From: Chitinophagaceae bacterium
GTDB taxonomy: Bacteria; Bacteroidota; Bacteroidia; Chitinophagales; Chitinophagaceae
Assembly: GCA_016706055.1 (NCBI GenBank)
Contig: JADJKL010000011.1
Location: 273,687 to 337,686, forward strand
Direction of reading: 5' to 3'
DNA length: 64,000 bases
The translations under genes were made by a program, and so were the position numbers. Positions within the stretch are counted from its first letter, which is position 1. Every line of letters begins with the position of its first letter. The notes beneath the pieces are model-generated. The model ran no database searches and was not told where the DNA came from. It worked only from the letters and a program-made list of their open reading frames with translations. This document shows, in pieces, positions 11,151 through 20,691 of this stretch.

Positions 11151-11292
11151 TTTTGGATTGAATTTTATACTTCCGTATCAAATCCATCTTTGCGCATCCG
11201 GTCCGCAGATACTCTTCAATTACTTTTCTTTTAAATTTTTCGGGATACTTACTGTTGAAGTGCTCGCCTTTTTTACGTCGTTTTTGTTCCAT
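11145..11292 (-). pseudogene. IS3-family transposase OrfA, truncated
   Basis: Starts MEQKRRKKGEHFNSKYPEKF and contains a helix-turn-helix (FKRKVIEEYL...MDLIRKYKI) for DNA binding at the IS ends. Intact OrfA proteins of this group run on for another 60 or so residues with a leucine zipper. Here, right after KIQSKS, the DNA jumps to the start of OrfB in another frame, so an internal deletion has removed the zipper and the normal OrfA/OrfB junction. Confidence 0.75.
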
Positions 11293-12438
11293 CTTAGTTT
11301 ACTTTTTTCGTAAACCTATTTCAGGACAAGACAAAACTGAAATAGTAACCACTTAGTTCGTCATATTCAAAATCATTTTCAAACCCTAGTTTTTGACGGT
11401 CCTGCCAGTTAAGACTGCCGGTTGTAATATTTGTTCTTGTGCCATAAACAGATATTTTCTTTTTCCCGGCGAAATAATTGTAAAGAATTTTTGAATCAAC
11501 GTATTTATTAAAATCAGTACCACCTATTACTTTGCCAAATGCACCTTTTTTAGCATCCTCTTTTAATTTTATATTTGTACTGTTTTTCCTTCATTGCCTG
11601 TTGTCATGCCGGTAATTTTCTGCTCTTCAGTTTTGGTATCAAACACCTGAACTTTATCTACAGCTTTGGCCGAGATGTTCTGTGTGGCCATGGTAGGGTC
11701 GTCACCAAAAAATTCTTCTCCGTCAACTAATACTTTATCCACTTTTTTGCCCTGAGCTACTATTTCCCCTTTTGCATTAACCGTCAATCCCGGAAGTTTT
11801 TTCAATAACTCTTCTACAGTTGCACCGTCTCTTACTTTAAAGCTATCTGCAACAAACTCTGTTGTATCACCTTTAATTCTGATACTTGCATTGGTTCGAA
11901 TTACTACTTCTTCCAGCAATTTACTTTTCATTGTTAAACTGATTTCGCCAAGGTGCAAGTCGCCTTTCAACTCAATTGTTTCCATAAAATCAGCAAACTT
12001 TGGATAGGAAATCAGTATAAGGTATGACCCGGTGTCAATTGCTGGGAACAGAAATTTTCCTTCGGCATTACTCCGGGTAAAGCTGACTAAGGTAGTATCT
12101 GTTTTTTTTAAAAGAGAAATAACAGCCTGATGTAGCTTCTTGTTTTCAGAAGAATCTGCAATACTGCCAGTAATAGTGACCTGTTGAGCTTTATAGCAAA
12201 AGTGAATAGTAGCAGGCAGAATAATAAAGCCAGTTTACGCATAGTTGGTTTGATGGTTTGTCCAGAAAAAATATCAGTTTAGCTACCAATCAGTGCCGAT
12301 ATTTATTTGAACTCCACAAATGTGATATTTTCCGGTGACTAAAGTTGTTAAGAGAAGAGGCATTATTGTTAATTTTCCATAAAAAAAGATGTAAGTTTAG
12401 AAAGATGCATGGTATCTCGGAAAACCGATTTCATTATT

Positions 12439-14463
12439 ATGGCAAAAGAAAACACCAAATCAACAAAACAAATTACCCCTTCGGACAAAGAAACTGGGAC
12501 TGTTGATAGTGTAAATCAAGCAATTGAAAAATATGAAGAATCAAATTTTGTCGACACTTCCAAGCCCGTTTGGAATTATTCGTTGCTTACTGCCGAGGAT
12601 GTAACCAATTATCAAAACGGAAACAATTATCAGCTGTACAAAAAATTTGGTTCGCATTCCATACAGATAAATGAAGTTTGGGGCATGTACTTTTGTGTGT
12701 GGGCTCCCAATGCAACATCAGTATCTGTCAAAGGAAATTTTAATGACTGGAAAAATCATGCCTTTGAATTAAATCCCCGTTGGGATAAAAGCGGCATTTG
12801 GGAAGGCTTCATTCCGCATTTCAAATTAGGCGAAGCCTACAAATATCATATCATTGGTTATGGTAAAAGCAAAATAGATAAAGGAGATCCCTTTGCTAAT
12901 TTTTGGGAGAAACGGCCACAAACTGCAAGCATTACTTGGGACATGTATTATGATTGGAAGGACAGTGAGTGGATGAAGAAAAGGGAAAAAAATAATTCTC
13001 TCGATGCACCTTGGAGTGTATATGAAGTGCATTTGGCAAGCTGGCAACGTCCCGATAAAAACGATGAAGAAAGTTATAACACTTACGATCAATTAGTAGA
13101 ACAGTTAGTTCCATATGTAAAAGAGCTGGAATTTACCCATGTAGAATTTATGCCGGTAATGGAACATCCTTTTGATGGAAGTTGGGGTTATCAATGCACA
13201 GGTTTCTTTGCAGCTACTTCCAGGTTTGGCGATCCACAGGGTTTGATGCGGTTGATAGATGCTTTTCACCACGAAAATATTGGAGTAATACTGGATTGGG
13301 TACCGTCTCATTTTCCGTATGATGCACATGGCTTGTTTATGTTTGATGGAACACATACCTATGAGTATGCCGATATGCGAAAAGGTTTTCATCCCGATTG
13401 GAACAGCTATATTTTCAACTACAAAAGAGGGGAAGTAAAATCATTTCTTATCAGCAGTGCAAGATATTGGTTTGATCTTTTTCATATTGACGGCATAAGA
13501 GTAGATGCGGTAAGTTCCATGTTGAAATTGGATTATTCAAGAAAAGAAGGAGAGTGGGAACCAAATGAGTTTGGTGGAAATGGGAATATAGAAGCCATTG
13601 AATTTATCAAAGACCTTAACCATACTATTTACCGTGATTTTCCGGATGTGCAAACCATTGCAGAAGAAGCAACGGACTGGCCCGGAATTTCAAGACCGAC
13701 ATATGATGATGGATTAGGCTTTGGTATGAAATGGATGATGGGCTGGATGCATGATACGTTGGATTATTTTAAAATGGATCCATTAATGCGCAAAGATCAT
13801 CAGGATAAGTTTACGTTTAGCATGGCGTATTACTATGATGAAAATTTTATGCTTCCAATAAGTCATGATGAAGTGGTGCATGGTAAAAGCCCTATGCTTT
13901 ATAAAGTAACGGGTGATGAATGGCAGCAATTTGCGAATCTTCGTCTATTATACACTTATATGTGGACACATCCTGGTGCCAAGTTGTTGTTTATGGGAAA
14001 TGAATTTGGGCAAACCAATGAGTGGAATTATAAATCAGAATTGCAATGGGATTTACTACAATTTGATGGGCATCGTTTACTAAAGCATTGTATCAAAGAT
14101 TTGAACGGCTTACTAAAAGCAGAATCTGCTTTACATTTTAATCAATTTAAAAAGGATGGATTTGAATGGGTCGATCTCAATCATAGAGCAGAGTCAATAA
14201 TCGTTTATAAACGAAAAGGGGAGATGGAAACCGACGACTTGTTAGTTATCTTGAACATGACTCCGGTGGTTCGAAACGATTGGGAAATTGAAGTAATTGG
14301 AAAGCCTTACAGCAAGGAAATTTTTAATAGTGATGGCAAGATTTATTGGGGAACTGGGGATGTTTTCAATCCTGAAATTAGGTGTAAACTGATTGATAAG
14401 AATCAACAAAAGTATAAACTCACAGTAAATTTACCACCACTTGCAGGAATTGTTCTGAAATAG
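12439..14463 (+). CDS. glgB: 1,4-alpha-glucan branching enzyme (GH13)
   Basis: Introduces alpha-1,6 branches into glycogen. I chose the ATG at 12439 (MAKENTKSTK); an in-frame ATG at 12409 would add 10 residues. An N-terminal CBM48-like module (YFCVWAPNATSVSVKGNFNDW) precedes the TIM-barrel. Catalytic residues, counted from 12409, are D366 in GIRVDAV (nucleophile), E419 in IAEEA (acid/base) and D487 in SHDEVVHGK (stabiliser). A C-terminal beta domain ends PPLAGIVLK. With glgA and glgC nearby this completes the glycogen synthesis set; no glycogen phosphorylase or debranching enzyme is in the window. Confidence 0.95.
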   Translation: MAKENTKSTKQITPSDKETGTVDSVNQAIEKYEESNFVDTSKPVWNYSLLTAEDVTNYQNGNNYQLYKKFGSHSIQINEVWGMYFCVWAPNATSVSVKGNFNDWKNHAFELNPRWDKSGIWEGFIPHFKLGEAYKYHIIGYGKSKIDKGDPFANFWEKRPQTASITWDMYYDWKDSEWMKKREKNNSLDAPWSVYEVHLASWQRPDKNDEESYNTYDQLVEQLVPYVKELEFTHVEFMPVMEHPFDGSWGYQCTGFFAATSRFGDPQGLMRLIDAFHHENIGVILDWVPSHFPYDAHGLFMFDGTHTYEYADMRKGFHPDWNSYIFNYKRGEVKSFLISSARYWFDLFHIDGIRVDAVSSMLKLDYSRKEGEWEPNEFGGNGNIEAIEFIKDLNHTIYRDFPDVQTIAEEATDWPGISRPTYDDGLGFGMKWMMGWMHDTLDYFKMDPLMRKDHQDKFTFSMAYYYDENFMLPISHDEVVHGKSPMLYKVTGDEWQQFANLRLLYTYMWTHPGAKLLFMGNEFGQTNEWNYKSELQWDLLQFDGHRLLKHCIKDLNGLLKAESALHFNQFKKDGFEWVDLNHRAESIIVYKRKGEMETDDLLVILNMTPVVRNDWEIEVIGKPYSKEIFNSDGKIYWGTGDVFNPEIRCKLIDKNQQKYKLTVNLPPLAGIVLK

Positions 14464-14576
14464 TACTTTTTTGGAACGATATTCGTTAATAGAACTCGGT
14501 TAAGCTTTGATAATTCTAACGCTAAATATATCTTGCATATGAGTAGCAATTTCAATCCAATCCAAATTAAAGCCCT

Positions 14577-15644
14577 ATGACTCGTTATCTTTTAGCAATT
14601 GGCCTGATGCTGATGACTTCATTAGCATATTCGCAGACCTCATTAGCTACAATCGAATCTTTACCGAAAGTAGATAGTGCCGATTATTTTTTACAAAAAG
14701 GTTTAGTGGAAAAACAAAATGGAAGAAGGCTTGAGTCTTTGAAAAATTTTGAAAAAGCAATCCGCTATGATGAAAACAGTCTGGCTATTAATACTGAGTT
14801 GGCTTTTGCTTATCTAGACCTTCGCCGTTATGCACTGGCAAGAGAAACTTTTATGAAGTTGGTAAGAATGGGTGATGAAACGGCTGCCAACTTTAAACAA
14901 ATTCTAACTTTGTCTTTCCAATTGAAACAAAAGGATGATGTTCTTTTGTATGCTAATAAATTAAAGAAAGCTGACCCGTCTGAAAAAATAGCTTACTATG
15001 TTGGCAGAAGTCATTATGAAATGGACAATTATGGGGAAGCGATTAAATACCTGAATGAAGCTATAAAAGAAGACCCCACAAATGCAGATGCTCCGTATAT
15101 GATTGCACACAGCTATGCGGATATGATGAATTATAAATTAGCTGTTCCCTATTTCAAACAGGCCATCGCATTAAAACCAACAGAGAGCTATTGGATTTAT
15201 GAGCTAAGTCTTATTTGTTATGCCATGAATAATGATAAGGATGCATTGACATATATGCTTGAGGCAGGAGCGAAGGGTTTGAAGCGAGACAATGATTATT
15301 TAGAAAATCTTGCAATCGCTTATCTGAATGTTGGCAACCTTGATGAAGGTGTTGCTATGCTGGATGAGATTTTGAAAAGAAAGCCCAGCGATATGAATAT
15401 CCTGAACATGGTGGCAGAGGCATATTATTATAAAGGAAAATTTGACAAAGCAATTGAGTATTGGGATAAAGTTCTAGAATATGATAAAGAAAATTTTTCT
15501 TCCTTATATATGATTGGAATGGCTTATCAGAAAAAAGGCGGTAAAGAAAATGCAGAGAAAGGAATAAAACTTTGTGATATTGCGATACAGAAAGACCCAT
15601 CACTTGCAAGATTAAAACAGAAGAAGTCGATGCCAGGAATGTAA
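14577..15644 (+). CDS. Secreted/periplasmic tetratricopeptide-repeat protein
   Basis: 355 residues. An N-terminal signal peptide (MTRYLLAIGLMLMTSLAYSQ) is followed by a solenoid of about eight TPR units, for example ADYFLQKGLVEKQNGRRLES, YVGRSHYEMDNYGEAIKYLN and YYYKGKFDKAIEYWDKVLEY. TPR arrays mediate protein-protein contacts; no enzymatic domain is seen. It lies 113 bases after glgB on the same strand and may be read from the same or a separate promoter. A clear terminator follows. Partner unknown. Confidence 0.85.
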   Translation: MTRYLLAIGLMLMTSLAYSQTSLATIESLPKVDSADYFLQKGLVEKQNGRRLESLKNFEKAIRYDENSLAINTELAFAYLDLRRYALARETFMKLVRMGDETAANFKQILTLSFQLKQKDDVLLYANKLKKADPSEKIAYYVGRSHYEMDNYGEAIKYLNEAIKEDPTNADAPYMIAHSYADMMNYKLAVPYFKQAIALKPTESYWIYELSLICYAMNNDKDALTYMLEAGAKGLKRDNDYLENLAIAYLNVGNLDEGVAMLDEILKRKPSDMNILNMVAEAYYYKGKFDKAIEYWDKVLEYDKENFSSLYMIGMAYQKKGGKENAEKGIKLCDIAIQKDPSLARLKQKKSMPGM

Positions 15645-15695
15645 ATAAGTCTTTTAGTCGTAGTCTGAAATCAGAATTCTGATCTCAAGATAATT

Positions 15696-15727
15696 AAGCG
15701 ATTGTAGAGTTTCTACAATCGCTTTTT
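15696..15727 (+). terminator. Intrinsic terminator after the TPR gene
   Basis: Stem AAGCGATTGTAGA / TCTACAATCGCTT with a 3-base loop and a T-rich tail; about 50 bases after the stop, in front of the convergent argS end. Confidence 0.88.
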
Positions 15728-15765
15728 CTTTACTAGCACTTCAAGGCTTTTTACTCCCGACTTCT

Positions 15766-17543
15766 TTACATTCTTTCAGGCACTTTGATTCCCAACAAAC
15801 TCATTCCCGAAGCAATTACATTCGCCGTCATTTCTGCAATTTGTAAACGTAACTGTTTCTTTTCTTCCGATTCTGCTTTCATTACAGAATGTTCAGTATA
15901 GAAACTATTAAATGCTTTAGCAATATTGAAAACATAAATTGCAATAACAGAAGGATTGTGTTCTGCAACCGCTTGTTCAATAGCTGTTGGGTATTGCTCT
16001 AGTAATATGATTAAATCTTTTTCTAACTTTAAAAGACTGCTGCCAACTTCTAGATTGTTCCCTGCTTTTTGCCCCTTTCTCAGTATCGACTTTATTCTTG
16101 CATGAGTGTATTGTACAAAAGGCCCTGTAAATCCATGAAAATCGATAGATTCTTCTGGATTAAATATCATTCTTTTTTTAGGATCAACTCTTAGCAAGAA
16201 AAACTTTAATGCGCCAAGAGCAATTGTATCATATAATTCTATTAATTCTTCTTCAGTAAAGTCTTTTACTTTTCCTAGTTCTTCTGTCTTGTTTTTGGCA
16301 ACGTTCACCATTTCGGCAATCATATCATCTGCATCTACCACTGTGCCTTCACGGCTTTTCATTCTTCCGCTTGGCAATTCCACCATTCCATAGCTTAAAT
16401 GATAAATTCCATCCGCATAAGGCTTGCCAGATTTTTGTAAGATTAGTTTCAACACTTTCATGTGATAATTTTGTTCATCTGCTATCACATAAATACTTTG
16501 GTCGTATTTAAAGTCTTCATACTTCTCTTGTGCCAATCCTAATTCCTGTGTTATATAAACAGAACTGCCATGTTTTCTTAATACTAATTTTCATCTAATC
16601 CATCTACTGTTAAATCTATCCATACACTTCCATCCTCTTTCTTAAAAAATACTCCTGTCTTCAATCCATCTTCTACAAATTTCTTTCCCGGAATATAGGT
16701 TTCACTTTCGTAATACATTTTAGCAAAGTCGGAACCTATTCTTTTATACGTCACATCAAATCCTTCATACACCCAGCCGTTCATTTTTTTCCAAAGCTCC
16801 ATCACATCAGGTTTGCCGGCTTCCCAATCCAACAGCATTTGCTGTGTGCCTTTCATTATCGGTGCTTCTTTTTCTGCCAGTTCTTTAGTCATTCCGCCGG
16901 TAACCAATTCTTCTACCTGCTTTTTATATTCATCATTAAATCGTACATAATAATCACCAACAAAATGATCGCCTTTTGTTCCTGTTGATTGTGGTGTGGC
17001 ACCATTGGCAAATTGTTGCCAAGCTATCATGCTTTTGCAAATGTGAATACCTCGGTCGTTTACAATACAGCTTTTAATAGTTTCATAACCGCTTTCTTTT
17101 AATATCTGTGCTACACTCCATCCTAGGAAATTATTTCTTAAGTGACCAAGGTGTAATGGTTTATTAGTGTTGGGAGAAGAATATTCCACCATTACTTTTT
17201 GACCATTTGCCGGGCTTGAGCCAAACTTTGCTTTCGCATAATTTGTTCGTAGAAAATTCAACCAGTAGGAATCGGAAACAGTAAGGTTTAAAAAACCTTT
17301 GATGGTATTGTGTGCTGTAAAAACTTCAGAGTTGGCTTTTACCAAAGCTTCCCCAATCTCATTACCCAATTGTTCAGGCGATTTCTTCAATTGCTTTATA
17401 AAAGAGAACATCACCAATGTATAATCCCCTTCAAACTCAGGTTTGGTGCTGTTTATGGTTAAATCCTGCTCAGCTACGTCAAAGTCATACAGTTCTTTCA
17501 ATGTCTTTGCTATAATCTTCTTTATTTCAAGTACGATACTCAT
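15766..17543 (-). CDS. argS: Arginyl-tRNA synthetase, with a one-base frameshift
   Basis: Class I synthetase that charges tRNA-Arg. Repaired length is 592 residues, normal for the family. The N-terminal additional domain comes first, then the HIGH motif as PLHLGHLRNNFLG, the KMSKS-like loop as MKSREGTVVD, and the C-terminal anticodon-binding DALR domain. The frame breaks near 16588: VDGLDEN-stop, while the other frame continues KLVLRKHGSSVYITQELGLA exactly as in the family, so an A run has lost one base. An essential single-copy gene should not be broken, so I read this as a sequence error. A TAnnTTTG element lies 20 bases before the start codon. Confidence 0.92.
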
Positions 17544-17562
17544 CCGGTCGGCGTTTAGTCTG

Positions 17563-17570
17563 CAAATTTA
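17563..17570 (-). promoter_or_regulatory. Bacteroidota -7 promoter element of argS
   Basis: On the minus strand this reads TAAATTTG, an exact match to the TAnnTTTG -7 consensus, 19 bases before the argS ATG. No convincing -33 element was placed. Confidence 0.55.
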
Positions 17571-17629
17571 AGTAACCCCGCCTCAAACCTGCTACGAAAG
17601 GCAAGTTCTTTATTTACCAATTCCAATTG

Positions 17630-17637
17630 TACATTTG
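17630..17637 (+). promoter_or_regulatory. Bacteroidota -7 promoter element of the GtrA gene
   Basis: TACATTTG matches TAnnTTTG and ends eight bases before the ATG, so the message would have almost no leader. Confidence 0.5.
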
Positions 17638-17645
17638 TCAGATAG

Positions 17646-18170
17646 ATGAGAAAACACATACATAGTGCCAGAGATTTTATTCTCCCGGTAATTGATTTTT
17701 TTTATCCGCCTTTTAAAAGGCTGATGACCCTGCAAACTTTCAGGTATGCAGCATCAGGTGGGGGTAATTTACTATTGGGCTTTGTTGTTTTCTATGTTAG
17801 TTTCAAATTTATTTTTGGTGAAAAGACCTTTGATTTTGGATACTATGCTTTCAAAGGACATATGGCAGCTTTGTTCTTATCTTTTTGTATAACATTTCCA
17901 GTAGGTTTTTTTATGTTGAAATATGTAGTGTTCAGCGATTCTAAAATAAAAGGTAGGATTCAGCTTTTCCGTTATTTCATTGTTTGTCTTTTTAACCTGT
18001 TTCTGAATTATCTTTTATTGAAAGTGCTTGTAGAAACCTTGCATGTGTATGCTGTTTTTGCACAAATACTAACGATTAGTGTAGTGGTAGTAGTCAGTTA
18101 TGTGGCGCAACGCAACTTTTCCTTTAAGGCAAGCCTGCCGGATGAATACACTGAAGAGACTAAAGAGTAA
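17646..18170 (+). CDS. GtrA-like family membrane protein
   Basis: 174 residues with four hydrophobic spans, the GtrA/DPMS3 layout: FRYAASGGGNLLLGFVVFYV begins the first, and SYVAQRNFSF ends the last, a signature of the family. GtrA-like proteins sit in the inner membrane and are linked to transfer or flipping of lipid-linked sugars in cell-envelope glycan synthesis. No glycosyltransferase partner is adjacent. It is divergent from argS and its 3' end overlaps the convergent DUF4403 gene by 11 bases. Confidence 0.85.
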   Translation: MRKHIHSARDFILPVIDFFYPPFKRLMTLQTFRYAASGGGNLLLGFVVFYVSFKFIFGEKTFDFGYYAFKGHMAALFLSFCITFPVGFFMLKYVVFSDSKIKGRIQLFRYFIVCLFNLFLNYLLLKVLVETLHVYAVFAQILTISVVVVVSYVAQRNFSFKASLPDEYTEETKE

Positions 18171-19614
18171 AATCAATCGACTCCACTTTTACTGCTAAGT
18201 TTCCTGTACAATTACTACGGATGACTAAATGCTCTTGCATTGGATATACTTTTATCAGTTTTATGTCTTTGATATTTCCTGTGCTGCGAATGCCAGGCAT
18301 CAATTCTTGATTCAATTGCTGGTTGATGTTTATTTTGGCAGAGTCTATATAAGCTTTCAATTCGAAACGGGCATACTTACTTATTTCTTTCGTTATCTTT
18401 TTATCGAATAACCAATCGGCAGAACCAAGCAGAATATTTTTTGACTTGATGTCGAAATCAATATCCTTTATCTCGATGACTTTATTGTCGTCATCATATT
18501 CAGGTTTGCCAACCAGATAAACAACACCATCATTGGTACCGGAGAATACAACTTTAATAACCATTTTATCAAATCCGCCACCATAAATGCTGCAATCTTC
18601 AATAACGAATTTCTTTTTTATAAAACCTTTTTTGAAAGTAAACTCTTTTCCTTTTATCTGGCTGTTCATAATCCAGCCAAGTGAGTCATAATTCAATCTT
18701 GCATCCAAAAAGATGGAAAACCCCTGTTGCTTGCTAAAGCCTCCAAGATATGGCATTGCAGAAATTTTATCAGTCGGTTGTTCAAAACTGATAATAGGTT
18801 TTGCTGTTAGGCCTAAATAAACATTCAGCGAATCATTATTAATAAATAAATTATTGATACGAAATTTTTGCGGATTGATTTGCAGCCAACCTAAGTTGTA
18901 AAGATTGTAATTCAGGTTTAGCCTGTCCCACACTTGTTTGAAATACGGTTTCAGGTTAACAGATCCATAAGTTTTCTCCATTTCTTTTTTAGAAGCATCG
19001 AGTTCTTCTGTCAATCCTTTTATTACTTGTTTGGTAATATCCTGCCCCCAAAAACACACTTCACATTTATCCAAAGGCTTTGGGTCATTTCTTTTTACGG
19101 ACAACCTTACTTTATAATCCGGTGTAAATGCCAAAGAGTTAGAAAACGAAACTTCCACTCTTCTTTCAGGTTCTTTGCCAAAGCCACATGTACAAGCAGG
19201 TGTCCAAGGTGAAAGCACAGTTCCACTAACGCATACTCTTGTAGAGCCAATGATTCTATAATAGCCGGTAAAACCAATATTGAGAGAGCTTCCGGCACCG
19301 GTTATTTTTAATGGACTACGGCGAAATTCATATTTGAATCTTGAATCGCAACCGTCCTGTATCCATTTGTCGGGATAGCCGGGAGAATTGAAAACCGTAT
19401 CCACACTTTTATCCGCCATCACATACATTGGCTTCAGGTTGATCTGTATAGGAATATTAATTTCCGACTCGGGTAATGAATCCAATATAAAATTGCCGGG
19501 AGAAAGATCGGGATTGGCCGGGTTTATTTTTTGCGAGCTCGGACTAACTTTTTGAGAACAGGAACAAAGAGAAGCAATTAAGCCTAGAATCAATAAATAG
19601 TATTTTCCTTTCAT
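18160..19614 (-). CDS. DUF4403 family lipoprotein
   Basis: 484 residues starting with a lipoprotein signal peptide (MKGKYYLLILGLIASLCSCS), so it is anchored in the outer or inner membrane. The rest matches the general plan of DUF4403: an N-terminal IPIQINLKP segment, mixed beta strands, and the segment ILLGSADWLFDKKITKEISK before a C-terminal helix. The role is unknown; the fold is thought to be a lipid-binding-like duplicated domain, which is inference from the family. It overlaps the GtrA stop by 11 bases on the opposite strand. Confidence 0.75.
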   Translation of the reverse strand: MKGKYYLLILGLIASLCSCSQKVSPSSQKINPANPDLSPGNFILDSLPESEINIPIQINLKPMYVMADKSVDTVFNSPGYPDKWIQDGCDSRFKYEFRRSPLKITGAGSSLNIGFTGYYRIIGSTRVCVSGTVLSPWTPACTCGFGKEPERRVEVSFSNSLAFTPDYKVRLSVKRNDPKPLDKCEVCFWGQDITKQVIKGLTEELDASKKEMEKTYGSVNLKPYFKQVWDRLNLNYNLYNLGWLQINPQKFRINNLFINNDSLNVYLGLTAKPIISFEQPTDKISAMPYLGGFSKQQGFSIFLDARLNYDSLGWIMNSQIKGKEFTFKKGFIKKKFVIEDCSIYGGGFDKMVIKVVFSGTNDGVVYLVGKPEYDDDNKVIEIKDIDFDIKSKNILLGSADWLFDKKITKEISKYARFELKAYIDSAKININQQLNQELMPGIRSTGNIKDIKLIKVYPMQEHLVIRSNCTGNLAVKVESIDFTL

Positions 19615-19765
19615 GGCGGTTATTAGCTGTAAAAATAATCAATGAAAGGATAAAGTAATGTGAAGATATAGGCTAAGAGTTTGAAGGAGGAAAAAGAGAT
19701 AAGGAGAAAATGCTAAATTTGGATGGATGAGGTGGAAGAAGAATTGCCGCCAGAATAATAGAAGT

Positions 19766-19972
19766 ATGATAAAGAATTATGATTTAGTAAGAGCTAAAGA
19801 AGAAATTAACGATAAGATACCTCGTTATTCACTGGGAGTAGTACTTGATGTATCCGCAGATGGTACTTTCTTTGTAATTGAGTTTTTTGACGATAAGGAA
19901 AATACTCTTGATGGAGGAGCAACAATTGTAAAAAGTGAACAAGTTTTTCTTTATGAATCCCATAGTTCGTAA
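19766..19972 (+). CDS. Small DUF4926-like protein
   Basis: 68 residues starting MIKNYDLVRAKEEINDKIPR, with a beta-rich core (GVVLDVSADGTFFVIEFFDD) similar to DUF4926, a small barrel-like domain of unknown function often found in accessory regions beside toxin or antitoxin genes. An in-frame ATG at 19727 is possible but gives a basic, unlike-family extension. Two short genes of unknown function follow. Moderate confidence in the family, low in the role. Confidence 0.55.
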   Translation: MIKNYDLVRAKEEINDKIPRYSLGVVLDVSADGTFFVIEFFDDKENTLDGGATIVKSEQVFLYESHSS

Positions 19973-20012
19973 TTTTTTTTCGTGCCGATACCGAAATAAT
20001 AGGGCAGGGTGG

Positions 20013-20033
20013 GTCAGATAGTTTTGTGGCACT
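20013..20033 (+). repeat. 21-bp direct repeat, copy 1, containing a promoter-like element
   Basis: Starts GTCAGATAGTTTTGTGGCAC and is identical over 21 bases to the copy at 20631. It contains TAGTTTTG (20019-20026), a match to TAnnTTTG, and ends 14 bases before the ATG of the lipoprotein gene. Confidence 0.8.
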
Positions 20034-20047
20034 TAATAAATAAGGAT

Positions 20048-20595
20048 ATGAAAAACTTAATATTTTTTTTTATTTTTTTAAGTCAAGCCTATAGTTGTTC
20101 GTTGGCTCCGCCCGATAGATATGAAATTGATATTACGGGAATAAAGTCCAGAACTGAATGTACTATTGAGAATCTATCTATTTCTCAGTATTATCGGGAC
20201 AATAACAGTCTTGATGATATAAGACCTAATAATAGAAATGAAGTAACGAGATATTGTTGCTCGTTGAATAAGAATTCTAAGAGTAGTAAAGAGATTTTAT
20301 TTTCGAATCTAAATAAAAACTATAAGTGGTCTTTATGCGAACTTGATTTGAGCATTGTTGAGAATGATTCACTTAATGCATTGTCAATAGAGGAAAAATT
20401 AGAATATACAAAGAGAAGAGAGTTACTTGAATCGAGAGTTAAGGACTCTGTTACAAAGGGAGTTTGCCTTTTACTATTCAAAAAGGATTTGTTTATCATG
20501 TGTTTGGCTTATGCAACATAGAAGGTAGTTATTATTTTTGCTTGGACTCTACTAATAAATTATTGGTACAGTATCAAGATGGCGGACCTTGGTAA
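20048..20595 (+). CDS. Small orphan lipoprotein, with a one-base frameshift
   Basis: About 182 residues once repaired. It starts MKNLIFFFIFLSQAYSCS, a lipoprotein signal with Cys at the cleavage site. The body is acidic, Asn-rich and cysteine-containing (RYCCSLNKN). In the given frame it ends at 20521, but the neighbouring frame continues as LPFTIQKGFVYHVFGLC and ends ...DSTNKLLVQYQDGGPW, which looks like real protein, so a G is probably missing from the GGG near 20460. I do not recognise the family. The base composition is more AT-rich than neighbours and the gene is bracketed by 21-bp repeats. Confidence 0.55.
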
Positions 20596-20630
20596 AACGG
20601 CTAAGTTTTGAACCTTTTTTTCGCCGATGT

Positions 20631-20651
20631 GTCAGATAGTTTTGTGGCACT
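20631..20651 (+). repeat. 21-bp direct repeat, copy 2, containing a promoter-like element
   Basis: Identical to the copy at 20013, again with TAGTTTTG (20637-20644), and preceded as there by a T run and CGCCGAT-like bases. It lies 40 bases before the ATG of the next orphan gene. Confidence 0.8.
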
Positions 20652-20691
20652 CAGCGTTTAATAATCGGATACCGTTAGGTAAAATTGAATT

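Larger units (their letters stand above)
10120..11326 (-). mobile_element. Decayed IS3-family insertion sequence
   Basis: About 1.2 kb inserted in a barrel gene. Ends are imperfect inverted repeats: left TCCTAAAATCTGTTTAC (from 10120), right, read inward, TCCTGAAATAGGTTTAC (11326 back to 11310). It carries a two-gene OrfA/OrfB transposase on the minus strand. OrfA has lost its C-terminal half and OrfB has at least two one-base deletions, so it cannot move by itself. I found no clear target-site duplication; the flanks read GTATCG and CAAGAC, which may mean that the exact ends are a few bases away or that the insertion is old. Confidence 0.85.
8259..12242 (-). pseudogene. TonB-receptor-like outer-membrane beta-barrel protein, disrupted by an IS3 element
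   Basis: The pieces assemble into one ~900-residue outer-membrane protein: signal peptide (MRKLALLFCLLLF) at 12242, a carboxypeptidase-regulatory-like beta-sandwich, a plug-like region (GATVEELLKKLPGLTVNAKG and KVDKVLVDGEEFFGDDP), then a long barrel running to GGEKK at 8259. Three lesions are visible: a frameshift in the signal peptide near 12190, another near 11570 (after GNEGKTVQ the frame continues as LKEDAKKGAFGKVIGG), and an IS inserted at about 10120-11326. Sequence on both sides of the IS is still good barrel sequence (...NDFEYDELSGYYFSF before it, GADDFNDWNLQGLPDAY after it). No catalytic function; the family probably exports or imports an unknown substrate with the GLPGLI partner. 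Confidence 0.88.
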
